NCBI GenBank assembly: GCA_902459845.2
Contig: CABPSV020000549.1
Location: forward strand, 1-13,674
DNA from: Hepatocystis sp. ex Piliocolobus tephrosceles
Taxonomy: Eukaryota; Apicomplexa; Aconoidasida; Haemosporida; Plasmodiidae
Reading direction: 5' to 3'
DNA: 13,674 nt
Shown here: positions 1 through 8,381 of the stretch, in pieces
Numbering within the stretch: the first letter of the stretch is position 1
How the letters are laid out: each line of letters opens with the position of its first letter
Translations under genes and position numbers: made by a program
The notes under the pieces: generated by a model
What the model was told of the DNA's origin: nothing
What the model saw: only the letters and a program-made list of their open reading frames with translations
The model's database searches: none

Positions 1-237
1 AAATCAAAATAAATAAAATCAAAATAAATAAAATCAAAATAAATAAAGTCAAAATAAATAAAGTCAAAATAAATAAAGTCAAAATAAATAAAGTCCAAAT
101 AAATAAAATCCAAGTAAATAAAATCCAAGTAAATAAAATCCAAGTAAATAAAATCCAAGTAAATAAAGTCAAAAATAAACTCAAAAATAAACTCAAAAAT
201 AAAGCTAAAAATAAAGTTAAAAATAAGGCTAAAAAAT
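1..237. repeat. 15-bp tandem array passing into a 12-bp array
   Basis: The TC dinucleotide recurs exactly every 15 bases from position 4 to 169 (12 occurrences), giving units such as TCAAAATAAATAAAA. Unit variants are grouped in blocks: AATC first, then AGTC, then TCCAAGT. From 169 the unit shortens to 12 bp (TCAAAAATAAAC), with degenerate copies to about 237. The array may begin left of the window. No coding role is seen. Confidence 0.93.
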
Positions 238-308
238 AGAATGATTTTTTTTTTTTTTTGATTTTATGTATCACTAAATTTTGATAACGAATAAGAGAAG
301 AGTGCATG

Positions 309-400
309 CGTGTGTGTGTGTGTGTGTATATATATATACGTGTGTATGTATGTATGTATGTATGCATGCATATATGTATGTAAGTATGCATGTATGTATG
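309..400. repeat. TG/TA and TATG microsatellite
   Basis: An alternating (TG)n run passes into (TA)n and then into repeated GTAT/GCAT tetranucleotides, with degenerate copies up to about 400. It is a simple-sequence tract in the spacer upstream of MCM4. Alternating purine-pyrimidine runs like this may affect local DNA structure, but nothing more can be read from it. Confidence 0.85.
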
Positions 401-551
401 TAAGTATTTCCGCGCATACGTGTATGAATATGCTTTATTAAATTTTGATCCTAAAATTTTATAAATGTTTATTCTGCATTCTTGTATGATAACTGTATAT
501 GCGTATTAACTGATTCATCTTCTTAATTACTTAAGTTTATTACCACACACT

Positions 552-579
552 AATATATATATATATATATATATATATA
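552..579. repeat. (TA)n microsatellite before MCM4
   Basis: An uninterrupted alternating TA run lies about 40 nt upstream of the MCM4 ATG, inside the presumed 5' leader or core promoter. Similar tracts occur elsewhere in the window (for example about 3521-3552, 5674-5708, 7813-7842 and 9524-9557), so it is probably background rather than a specific signal. Confidence 0.85.
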
Positions 580-618
580 GCTGACCCCTATTTTTGCCTA
601 CTATCTTCTTCTATTAAG

Positions 619-3456
619 ATGGGTACCCCGAGAAGACCTGCGTTTCAAAATAGAAGCCCTCTAGGGCTAAGTCAGTCAAACATATTTGGTACAAACAATG
701 AGATGTTTGGAGGTAGCTTTATGGGAACCCCTGTTTCTAGTAGGAGGATGCAAAGCAGTAGAAGTATTTTAGGTAGTATGTTAAACGATTCAAAATATTT
801 GAATCAAAGTACTACAACTATAGGTTCTCAATTTGTAAAATATGGACATACACCACTAGCTATTCGAAGGATAAAATGTGCTCGTGCTGACATTGGAGAT
901 GTAGGAAGAGAGGCTTTTATGGAAGATGCTGAATCTGGTAGATTACCTCATTTTATTGATAGTAATTTAGAACAAATAAAAGAGTTATTTAATCAGTTTT
1001 TTGACGAGTTTAATATTACAAATTATAGTGATGTATTACAATTTACAGATGAGGATAGAAGTATAACAGAATATATTTTACTTAATAGGGATAACTTAAA
1101 AATATATTTAGCATATTATGGATGGAAAATGATTAAATTTATTGAAACAGGTAAACAAAATGAATGTAAATTAAATAACGAATTAGATGAAACAAATAAT
1201 GATAGTATAAAATCATTTGAACATATAAAATCATTTGAAGTTGATTTAACACATATTTATTTTTTTAATAAAAAATTATATAAATTAATTATAGAATATC
1301 CATCTGATTGTATTAGTGAAATTGATAAAATTATAAGTGCCAAATATAATTCATTACTTGAGTTGATAATAGAAGGAAACATGAAATCTGGTAATAATGC
1401 ATCTATTGATAAATATATGTTAAATAATAGTGATAAACAAGATTATTGTACTGTTCGTTTTTTTAATAAAAGACATAAAGATACACCTAGAAAATTAGGT
1501 CCTAATCAAATTGAAACATTAGTTTGTATAAAAGGTGTTATCATACGATGTTCAAATATTATTCCAGAAATGACTATGGCTGCATTTAAATGTACATCTA
1601 AAAAAAGAATTGGTGTAAATAATTATGAAAAATGTAATGAAGAAGTGTATGAACATGTTATACAAGGAGAAGTACAAGAACCAGTAACTTGTACTAATTG
1701 CAATAATAAAAATACATTCGAATTATGGCATAATAATTGTTGTTTTAGTTCAAAACAATTAATAAAATTAAGTGAAGTAACAGAACATTTAAAACAAGGT
1801 GAAACACCTCAATCTATTTCGGTATATGCATATGACGATTTAATAGATTTTACAAAACCAGGAGATACAGTTGAATTAACTGGGATATTGAAAACAGCAC
1901 CTGTTCGAATGAATCCAAGATCAAGATGTTACAATAGTGTACATCGTAATTATATTAATGTTATTCATATAAAAAAAGAAAATAAACAAAAAATGAAATT
2001 AACCGAACAAAATGATACAGGTGCAGTTATACTTAAAAGAAATGAAGATGGTACTGTAGAAGACAATTTAGATAAATTAAATGAACAAGGTAATTTATTA
2101 TTTACATCAGAAACAATACAAAAAATGCAAAGATTAAGTCAAGATCCTAATATTTATCAAAGATTAACAGATTCTATAGCTCCATCAATTTACGGAAGAG
2201 ATGATATTAAAAAAGGTTTACTTTGTCAATTATTTGGTGGTAGTAAAATAACAGATAAATATAAAAATAAATATAGATCTGAAATACATATATTATTATG
2301 TGGAGATCCATCTACAGCCAAATCACAACTATTACATTATGTTCATAAACTTTCACCTAGAGGTATATATACAAGTGGAAAAGGTAGTAGTAGTGTTGGT
2401 TTAACAGCTTTTATTTCAAAAGATTCAGAAACAAAAGAATATATTTTAGAATCTGGTGCTGTTGTTTTATCAGATAAAGGTATATGTTGTATTGACGAAT
2501 TTGATAAAATGGATGATTCTGCTAGAGCTATATTACATGAAGTCATGGAACAACAAACTGTTACTATTGCAAAGGCAGGTATTGTGGCTACATTAAATGC
2601 ACGTACATCTATTCTAGCTTCTGCAAATCCGATTAATAGTAGATATGATAAAAATAAAGCAGTTGTAGAAAATATCAATTTACCACCTTCCTTATTTTCA
2701 AGATTTGATTTAATTTATCTTGTTATTGATCAAGCTAATGAAGAAGAAGATAAAAAATTGGCTACTATTTTATGTAAAAATTTTTCTTATAATCCTGACG
2801 AAGATGAAGAAAATAGTGATGATGAGGATGAGGACGATGATGATGAAAGTAATTATTATGATACATCCCGTCCTGATTGTAATAAAAATTCAAAACATTA
2901 CATAATCGATGCTAATACATTAGCATTATATGTAGCATATTGTCGTATAACATGTAATCCTATTATATCACTAGATAGTAAAAAAGTTATCGTTGAAGAA
3001 TACATAAAAATGAGATGTAAAGAAGGTTCTAAATCACCTACTGCTAGTCCAAGACAATTAGAAGGACTTATCAGACTTAGTCAAAGCTTAGCAAAAATGA
3101 AATTAAAAAATGTTGTAACATTAGATGAAGCTAATGAAGCAGTACGATTAATGAATGTTGCTACATTTCAAAGTCTTATTGATCCATTAAGTGGACGAAT
3201 TGACTTTGATCAAGTAAATTTGGGACAAACTACCCAACATAAAAAAAAATCAGATTTAATTAAAGACCTTATAATAAATGCACTTACTTTGAGAAACATG
3301 TCAAAGGACGAGTTATATTCCCATTGTCATGAAGTCATCATGAATGATAGGAGTTATTCTACACCTATCGATAGAAAAACGTTCGAAGAGGCATTTCACG
3401 AGTTAGAAAAGTTTCAAGAAATTACGAGATTATTTTCGGGTTTGTACAAGAGATAG
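619..3456 (+). CDS. MCM4: DNA replication licensing factor MCM4
   Basis: This is a subunit of the MCM2-7 replicative helicase, which is loaded at origins and unwinds nuclear DNA in the CMG complex. The 945-residue ORF is uninterrupted. Residues 1-80 are a Ser/Thr-rich tail with TP and SP sites (T3, S13, T37), as usual for regulated MCM4 tails. Residues 110-450 are the MCM N-terminal domain with a zinc site (C325, C339, C358, C361). The AAA+ domain has Walker A GDPSTAKSQ (562-570, lysine 568), Walker B with CIDEFDKM (D626, E627), the arginine finger SRFD (694-697) and sensor 2 near R812. The C-terminal winged-helix region is about 875-945. The motif GIYTSGKGSSSVGLTA (582-597) and overall resemblance favour MCM4 over its paralogues. 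Oddities are an insertion inside the first half of the zinc site and an acidic loop at 727-743. The ATG at 619 fits because the tail begins there; no intron is needed. I recall the P. falciparum protein as somewhat longer. Confidence 0.96.
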   Translation: MGTPRRPAFQNRSPLGLSQSNIFGTNNEMFGGSFMGTPVSSRRMQSSRSILGSMLNDSKYLNQSTTTIGSQFVKYGHTPLAIRRIKCARADIGDVGREAFMEDAESGRLPHFIDSNLEQIKELFNQFFDEFNITNYSDVLQFTDEDRSITEYILLNRDNLKIYLAYYGWKMIKFIETGKQNECKLNNELDETNNDSIKSFEHIKSFEVDLTHIYFFNKKLYKLIIEYPSDCISEIDKIISAKYNSLLELIIEGNMKSGNNASIDKYMLNNSDKQDYCTVRFFNKRHKDTPRKLGPNQIETLVCIKGVIIRCSNIIPEMTMAAFKCTSKKRIGVNNYEKCNEEVYEHVIQGEVQEPVTCTNCNNKNTFELWHNNCCFSSKQLIKLSEVTEHLKQGETPQSISVYAYDDLIDFTKPGDTVELTGILKTAPVRMNPRSRCYNSVHRNYINVIHIKKENKQKMKLTEQNDTGAVILKRNEDGTVEDNLDKLNEQGNLLFTSETIQKMQRLSQDPNIYQRLTDSIAPSIYGRDDIKKGLLCQLFGGSKITDKYKNKYRSEIHILLCGDPSTAKSQLLHYVHKLSPRGIYTSGKGSSSVGLTAFISKDSETKEYILESGAVVLSDKGICCIDEFDKMDDSARAILHEVMEQQTVTIAKAGIVATLNARTSILASANPINSRYDKNKAVVENINLPPSLFSRFDLIYLVIDQANEEEDKKLATILCKNFSYNPDEDEENSDDEDEDDDDESNYYDTSRPDCNKNSKHYIIDANTLALYVAYCRITCNPIISLDSKKVIVEEYIKMRCKEGSKSPTASPRQLEGLIRLSQSLAKMKLKNVVTLDEANEAVRLMNVATFQSLIDPLSGRIDFDQVNLGQTTQHKKKSDLIKDLIINALTLRNMSKDELYSHCHEVIMNDRSYSTPIDRKTFEEAFHELEKFQEITRLFSGLYKR

Positions 3457-3480
3457 GATATGTAGAGTAATGCACGGGCA

Positions 3481-3521
3481 TATGTGTATATCCATATATA
3501 TCCATATATATCCATATATAT

Positions 3522-3552
<31 letters not shown>
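3481..3552. repeat. TCCATATATA repeats and (TA)n
   Basis: Four tandem copies of the 10-mer TCCATATATA (3491-3530) run into an uninterrupted (TA)n tract just after the MCM4 stop codon, so the block probably lies in the MCM4 3' UTR. It is a simple repeat with no coding potential. Confidence 0.9.
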
Positions 3553-3555
<3 letters not shown>

Positions 3556-3676
3556 TGGTAGTTACATACATGATTTACAGTCATAAATGTTGAAAGTTAT
3601 TTCCACTGTAAAATAAACCATAACCTTATATAAATACTCAAAACGAACGCTTGTAACGGTGTTTTAATGTTTTTAG

Positions 3677-3918
3677 TTTTTAATTTTTACTTTTTAACTT
3701 TCACTTTTTAACTTTCACTTTTTAATTTTCACTTTTTAATTTTCACTTTTTAATTTTTACTTTTTAGTTTTTACTTTTTAGTTTTTACTTTTTAGTTTTT
3801 ACTTTTTAGTTTTTACTTTTTAGTTTTTACTTTTTAGTTTTTACTTTTTAGTTTTTACTTTTTAGTTTTTACTTTTTAGTTTTTACTTTTTAGTTTTTAC
3901 TTTTTAGTTTTTACTTTA
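3677..3918. repeat. 14-bp tandem array with ordered variants, 17 copies
   Basis: The AC dinucleotide recurs with its C at 3690 and then every 14 bases through 3914, giving 17 copies in perfect register. The unit changes in order along the array: early copies read TTTTTAACTTTCAC, the next TTTTTAATTTTCAC, and the last ten or so are near-identical TTTTTAGTTTTTAC. This block order points to local amplification of the newest variant. It starts about 220 nt downstream of the MCM4 stop codon. Confidence 0.95.
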
Positions 3919-4458
3919 TACACAAATATACAAATATACAAATATACAAATGTACAAATATATATATATATATATATATATCTAGACTTTAGTGCTATTA
4001 TAAAAGTAGCCTTTACGGCATTGCATTATTGCACTATTGCGCTATTGTAACAATTTTTTAATTTTTTTTCAAATATATGAATATATTAACATGTAACATA
4101 TTTTAGCACAGTTTTGTACATATGCATATATATACATATATATAAATACCTATGTACATGTTCAACTATTTTTTTTTTTTTTTTTTTTTTTTTTCGATTT
4201 TCAACTTTTTAAAAAGCGGGTACATACATATATATATATACACACCAACTATAACTAATTTTGTACAAATACTATTACAACAAATTTTCAATTTTCATAA
4301 CTTATTAAGTTTATATTATATAAATATATGTATATATGTGCACATGTATACGAATTGGTTCATGTGCATTTTTATTCACTTGCATAAATTCGCATATGCT
4401 GTGGTTTGAAAACTGAAAGGCACTTTTATTTATTTATGTCTCCTTGCATCTTACGCAG

Positions 4459-4483
4459 AAAAAAAAAAAAAAAAAAAAAAAAA

Positions 4484-4527
<44 letters not shown>

Positions 4528-4655
4528 ATAGTAGTAGTAGTAGCAACAGTAGCAGCAATATCAGCAGTATCAGTAGTAGCAGTAATAGTAGTAGAAGCAG
4601 TAGCAGCAGTAGCAGCAGTAGCAGTAATAGTAGTAGTAGTAGTAGTAGTAGTAGA
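4459..4655. repeat. A27 run plus AGT/AGC trinucleotide microsatellite
   Basis: Twenty-seven A residues (4459-4485) are followed by about 170 bases of trinucleotide repeat, mostly AGT with AGC and AAT variants in the middle. Because the period is three, reading frames stay open on both strands (valine/alanine-rich on plus, leucine-rich on minus), but these are repeat artefacts. A run of ATAATAAA(A) units follows to about 4735. Confidence 0.95.
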
Positions 4656-5194
4656 GTAATAAAATAATAAAATAGCAAAATGATAAAATAATAAAATAAT
4701 AAAATGATAAAATAATAAAGTAATTAAGTAACCAAAAAAATAAACTATTAAAAATAATAAAAATACATAAATGTGCCTTATTTTTAAAGTTTTATATATA
4801 TATATATATATATGTACACCAAAAGTAACTAAACCCTAAATCAACACAGGTGCAAACAAATGAGAGACACTCTCAAAAATATACGTTACTTATAAAATTT
4901 AATAAATAAATAACAAAAACGTAAAAATGGAAGTGCTGTACTCTTTAGTTTGAGCCGTCAAATTGCACTTTTACAAAAATTAGTGAAAGTTATGCTTACA
5001 TAATATATTTATATTATTTTTAACGAAGACATATGTTTTGCATTTTTTATTTTTTTTTAACTCTGTCATATGCACGGTTGTTAGAAACCTCATTATCTAT
5101 TATATTAATATTAAATTTTAACAAATTTATATCTTAAAAATATAAAAAAATAGCGTGATTTTTTTTTTATAAAAATATGACATTTTCCATTATG

Positions 5195-5290
5195 TACATT
5201 ATATATACATAAACATGTGTATACATATATATACATAAACATGTGTATACATATATATACATAAACATGTGTGCACGTATATATACATGT
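5195..5290. repeat. 26-bp tandem repeat, three copies
   Basis: The core AAACATGTGT recurs at 5211, 5237 and 5263, a period of 26 bases, with ACATATATATACAT between cores. The third copy diverges after GTGT into GCACGT. A (TA)n run and a T20 run (5322-5341) follow. The short open frame on the minus strand across this block is Tyr/Cys/Ile-rich and is not a gene. Confidence 0.88.
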
Positions 5291-5470
5291 ATACATATAT
5301 ATATATATATATATATATAAATTTTTTTTTTTTTTTTTTTTATTCTATTAGCTAATTTGCATGCTATACTACATTTTACTTTTTATTTTATTTTTTTTTT
5401 TTTTTTATTATAATTATATATGTTACGTTTGGAAGTCGATATAGTTATATATAAATATACATTTATATAT

Positions 5471-5495
5471 AAGGCCATATTAATTATGGCTTTTT
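5471..5495 (+). other. Short hairpin followed by T5
   Basis: GCCAT at 5474-5478 pairs with ATGGC at 5486-5490, extended by one inner A-T pair, leaving a 5-nt AT loop; TTTTT follows directly at 5491-5495. The shape resembles a terminator hairpin or the 3' end of a small Pol III transcript. In such AT-rich DNA it may be chance, and no upstream RNA gene is visible. Confidence 0.3.
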
Positions 5496-5671
5496 AAAAT
5501 GCATGAGCGTAGAATCAATTTTAAAAAAGGAAACCTGTGGCTTAATATAAAAACTTGTTTTTTTAGTTTTATTTAATATTAGTTTTATTTAACATTTATC
5601 TAATTTTGTTATGTTTATGTTTTATTTTTTAAAAATGAAGTATTATTATAGTTTTATTATAACATAAGCAG

Positions 5672-5711
<40 letters not shown>

Positions 5712-6840
5712 ACAATCACGTGTAACACTAAGGTGTAATTCTTTATTTCGTATGTAGTTATATATTTTGTAAAGCTTATTCCCATAACTGATTTTTTTTT
5801 CTTTTTTTATTATTTTTTAACAAGCGAAAAAGTAAAAGAACTAACACTTGGTGTGCATGTCGTTTTTTATTTTTTTAAATTATGAATAACAATTAGGTTC
5901 ATAATTATATATATAAAAAAAAAAAAAAAAAAGGTTATTGTATACTAGTTGTATAAATAAACGTGTAACATAATACACATTTTGTTTTATAATTTTTTAA
6001 GACATTTATATATATATGTGCACTCGTGTAAGTTGTTACTAGCCATGCTAATATAAACAAAATTTGTTTTGTAATAACATCACATTATAAAAGTATGAGC
6101 TTTTTTTTTTTTTTTTTTTTTTTTATTTGACTATTTATCAAAAAATTGAGCTGCACTTTTTTTATAATTTTTATAAAAGGTTACATATGTAAGAATGAAC
6201 AGGTTTTAAAACATTTTTTTTTTTTTTTTTTTTTTTTGTTATTTTTTGATCATGATTAATAACTAAAAGAGTTTTTACGAATGCAAAATTTTATTACACA
6301 TACAACCTGTGAAATATACTACAGAACAAAAATTAATAAATTTTTACAAATTTTTACATTTTTATATACATGCATATTAATATACATACATTTAAATATT
6401 TATATTCGAACGTTAATTAAATATATGCAACAATCTTTCGCAATATGAGTTATTAATTTCTTAAGTACCCAACATATGAAACTATTTTCTGTTTTATTTT
6501 TTTATTTTACAGTATCATTAGTTTATTACTTTTTTTTTTCTACTTATATTTTTAATTTTTTTACTATAAATAATATACTACCCCCACATATATGTTTTTT
6601 ATAAATTATTCACCCTTAGCATCCGTGTTTATAAATTTTATTAAATAATTACCACACCGTGTTTTTGTAAATTTTATAAATGACACTATAAAAAAAAAAA
6701 AATTACATAAATATAAATGTGTATATATATATATATATATATTTTTTTTTTTGTTTACCTTTTTTATATCTTTTTTTATTTATTGCATTATGTGTAATAT
6801 AGATAATAATATAAATGCATTAATTTTTTTTTTTTTTTTT

Positions 6841-6965
6841 TAAAATTATTTATTTACTTATTTATTTATTTACTTATTTATTTATTTATTTACGTATTTA
6901 TCTTTTTATTTATTTATTCTTTTATTTATTTATTCTTTTATTTATTCATTTTTTTATTTATTCAT
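6841..6965. repeat. TATT-type tetranucleotide repeat block
   Basis: Repeated TATT tetranucleotides with periodic C substitutions (TTAC, TTCT, TTCA) fill this block, which lies between a T run and a T-rich stretch. It is a degenerate microsatellite with no coding capacity. Confidence 0.85.
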
Positions 6966-7806
6966 TTTTTTTGATTCATTTTTGTTTTCGATTGATACTA
7001 TTAAAAAAAAAAAAAAAATAAACATTTAAGTACTTACCGTAATATTATGTTTAATATATTGTTTTATATTATGAAATACACTAAATGTGCTTTTTAAATT
7101 TAAATACGCTCCTTAATAATACATATACACATATATAAACGTATTTAATCATATATATGTATACACATATATTACACATGCATTTATTTTATTAAGAAAC
7201 TCGTTTTATTTTTAAATTGTTTACATTTCATATATAAAAAAAAAAAAAAAAAAAAAAAATTATATATATATATATTTATGTAATACATTATAAACACTTT
7301 TTACGCGCATGTATGCGAATAATATATATGTATACTACCAAATTATTTTTGTGTAAACTTTATAAATTTTTGAAAAGTGAATTTTTTTATTTTTATTCTT
7401 AATTTTGTTTTATTTTTTATTTATTATTATTTTTAATTTTATTTGTCAATTAATTGTAAAAAATTGATATCTTAAAGCTCTTAAATTGAAGAAGTCATTA
7501 CCAAAAACTTCATTACATAAATATATATAGAGAAGTAGCATAAAAGCTTGTCCACGCATGTATATGGCCGAAGCACATGGTAGAATTCTTAATATATATT
7601 ACAAACTACACATAATCGTACATATATATATATATATAATTAGTAACACTATTTACATAACACGTATACGTATAAATTATTATTATGTGTAGGTTATGCA
7701 TAATATGTATATATATGTATATATGACCTTTATAAAGTGTTTATATAATTGACTTATTCGTGACATAATATGTTTCAAATTATTTTATATTAATACATAT
7801 TTACAC

Positions 7807-7845
<39 letters not shown>

Positions 7846-8035
7846 TTCAATAACAATTTTAAATCTATGGTTAATAACATTTAGTTTTATGAGAGAATGA
7901 TAATTATAAACCATATTTTTATAAATTATATTTAATACAACATTAACATATTAATTAGTTGATCTAATATATGTAAAATGTCCACACATATATACATGTA
8001 AATGAGTATATATTTGTTTACACTTTCATATATTT

Positions 8036-8206
8036 TCTTTTTTTCTTTCTTTCTTTCTTTTTTTCTTTCTATCTTTCTTTCTTTCTTTCTATCTATCTAT
8101 CTTTGTTTGTTTGTTTGTTTGTTTGTTTGTTTGTTTGTTTGTTTGTTTGTTTGTTTGTTTGTTTGTTTGTTTGTTTATTTTATTTTATTTTATTTTTTTT
8201 TTTCTT

Positions 8207-8239
<33 letters not shown>
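8036..8239. repeat. Pyrimidine tract: CTTT/CTAT, (GTTT)18, A27
   Basis: CTTT and CTAT tetranucleotides (about 8036-8104) give way to 18 uninterrupted GTTT units (8105-8176), then TATTT units and a T run, and finally 27 A residues (8213-8239). The block ends about 140 nt before the PSD start codon, so it lies in the promoter or 5' leader of that gene. Its open frames encode only Phe/Cys/Leu/Val repeats and are not genes. Confidence 0.95.
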
Positions 8240-8381
8240 TTATCAATTTATTATCTTACTTATATACAGAATTTATACAACCCACGTACGTGCTTTATAA
8301 ACATATAGGCAAACATATAGACAGATATAAACACTTATTTATGTGACTTAAAATATATACTGAGTTTATAACGTTTCCAAT

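Larger units (their letters stand above)
1..618. other. Left intergenic region upstream of MCM4
   Basis: No coding region is seen on either strand. The stretch holds a 15-bp tandem array (1 to about 180) that shortens to a 12-bp array (to about 237), then a T15 run (245-259), a TG/TA and TATG microsatellite (about 309-400), and a (TA)n tract (about 552-579) lying about 40 nt before the MCM4 start codon. The last 200 bases or so must hold the MCM4 5' leader and promoter, but no promoter element can be assigned from sequence alone. The pattern is typical of Plasmodium spacers. Confidence 0.8.
3457..8381. other. 4.9-kb gene-free spacer between MCM4 and PSD
   Basis: I see no recognisable gene. 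The short open frames here encode only homopolymers (poly-V/A, poly-L, Phe/Cys/Leu runs) produced by microsatellites. Contents in order: TATATATCCA repeats and (TA)n, a 14-bp array (about 3677-3918), T26 (4169-4194), A27 plus AGT/AGC repeats (4459-4655), an ATAAAATA-rich run, a 26-bp repeat (about 5195-5290), many T or A runs of 15-27 nt (for example 6101-6124, 6214-6237, 7236-7259), TATT tetranucleotides (about 6841-6965) and a pyrimidine-rich tract before PSD. About 4840-5080 is the least repetitive part but holds no ORF or recognised RNA. The MCM4 3' UTR and PSD 5' leader must lie at the two ends. Confidence 0.75.

Noticed and set aside
2343..2905. A minus-strand frame and a second plus-strand frame inside MCM4
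   Set aside because: Both lie within the conserved AAA+ coding region in other frames and resemble no family.
4444..4678. Open frames on both strands encoding poly-valine/alanine and poly-leucine
   Set aside because: They come entirely from the poly(A) and AGT/AGC microsatellite, with no conserved or mixed sequence.
4831..4845. Telomere-like CTAAACCCTAAAT
   Set aside because: Only one copy and no array; chance in AT-rich DNA, not an interstitial telomere.
5000..8000. Possible centromere in the large spacer
   Set aside because: Plasmodium centromeres, as described for P. falciparum, are about 97% AT cores with their own repeats. Here G and C remain regularly present (roughly 10-15% in the lines I inspected) and no such core is visible. 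Base-composition windows and CENH3 mapping would decide.
8002..8308. Three overlapping frames encoding Phe/Leu/Val/Cys repeats
   Set aside because: They are translations of the CTTT/GTTT tetranucleotide tract and the following poly(A).
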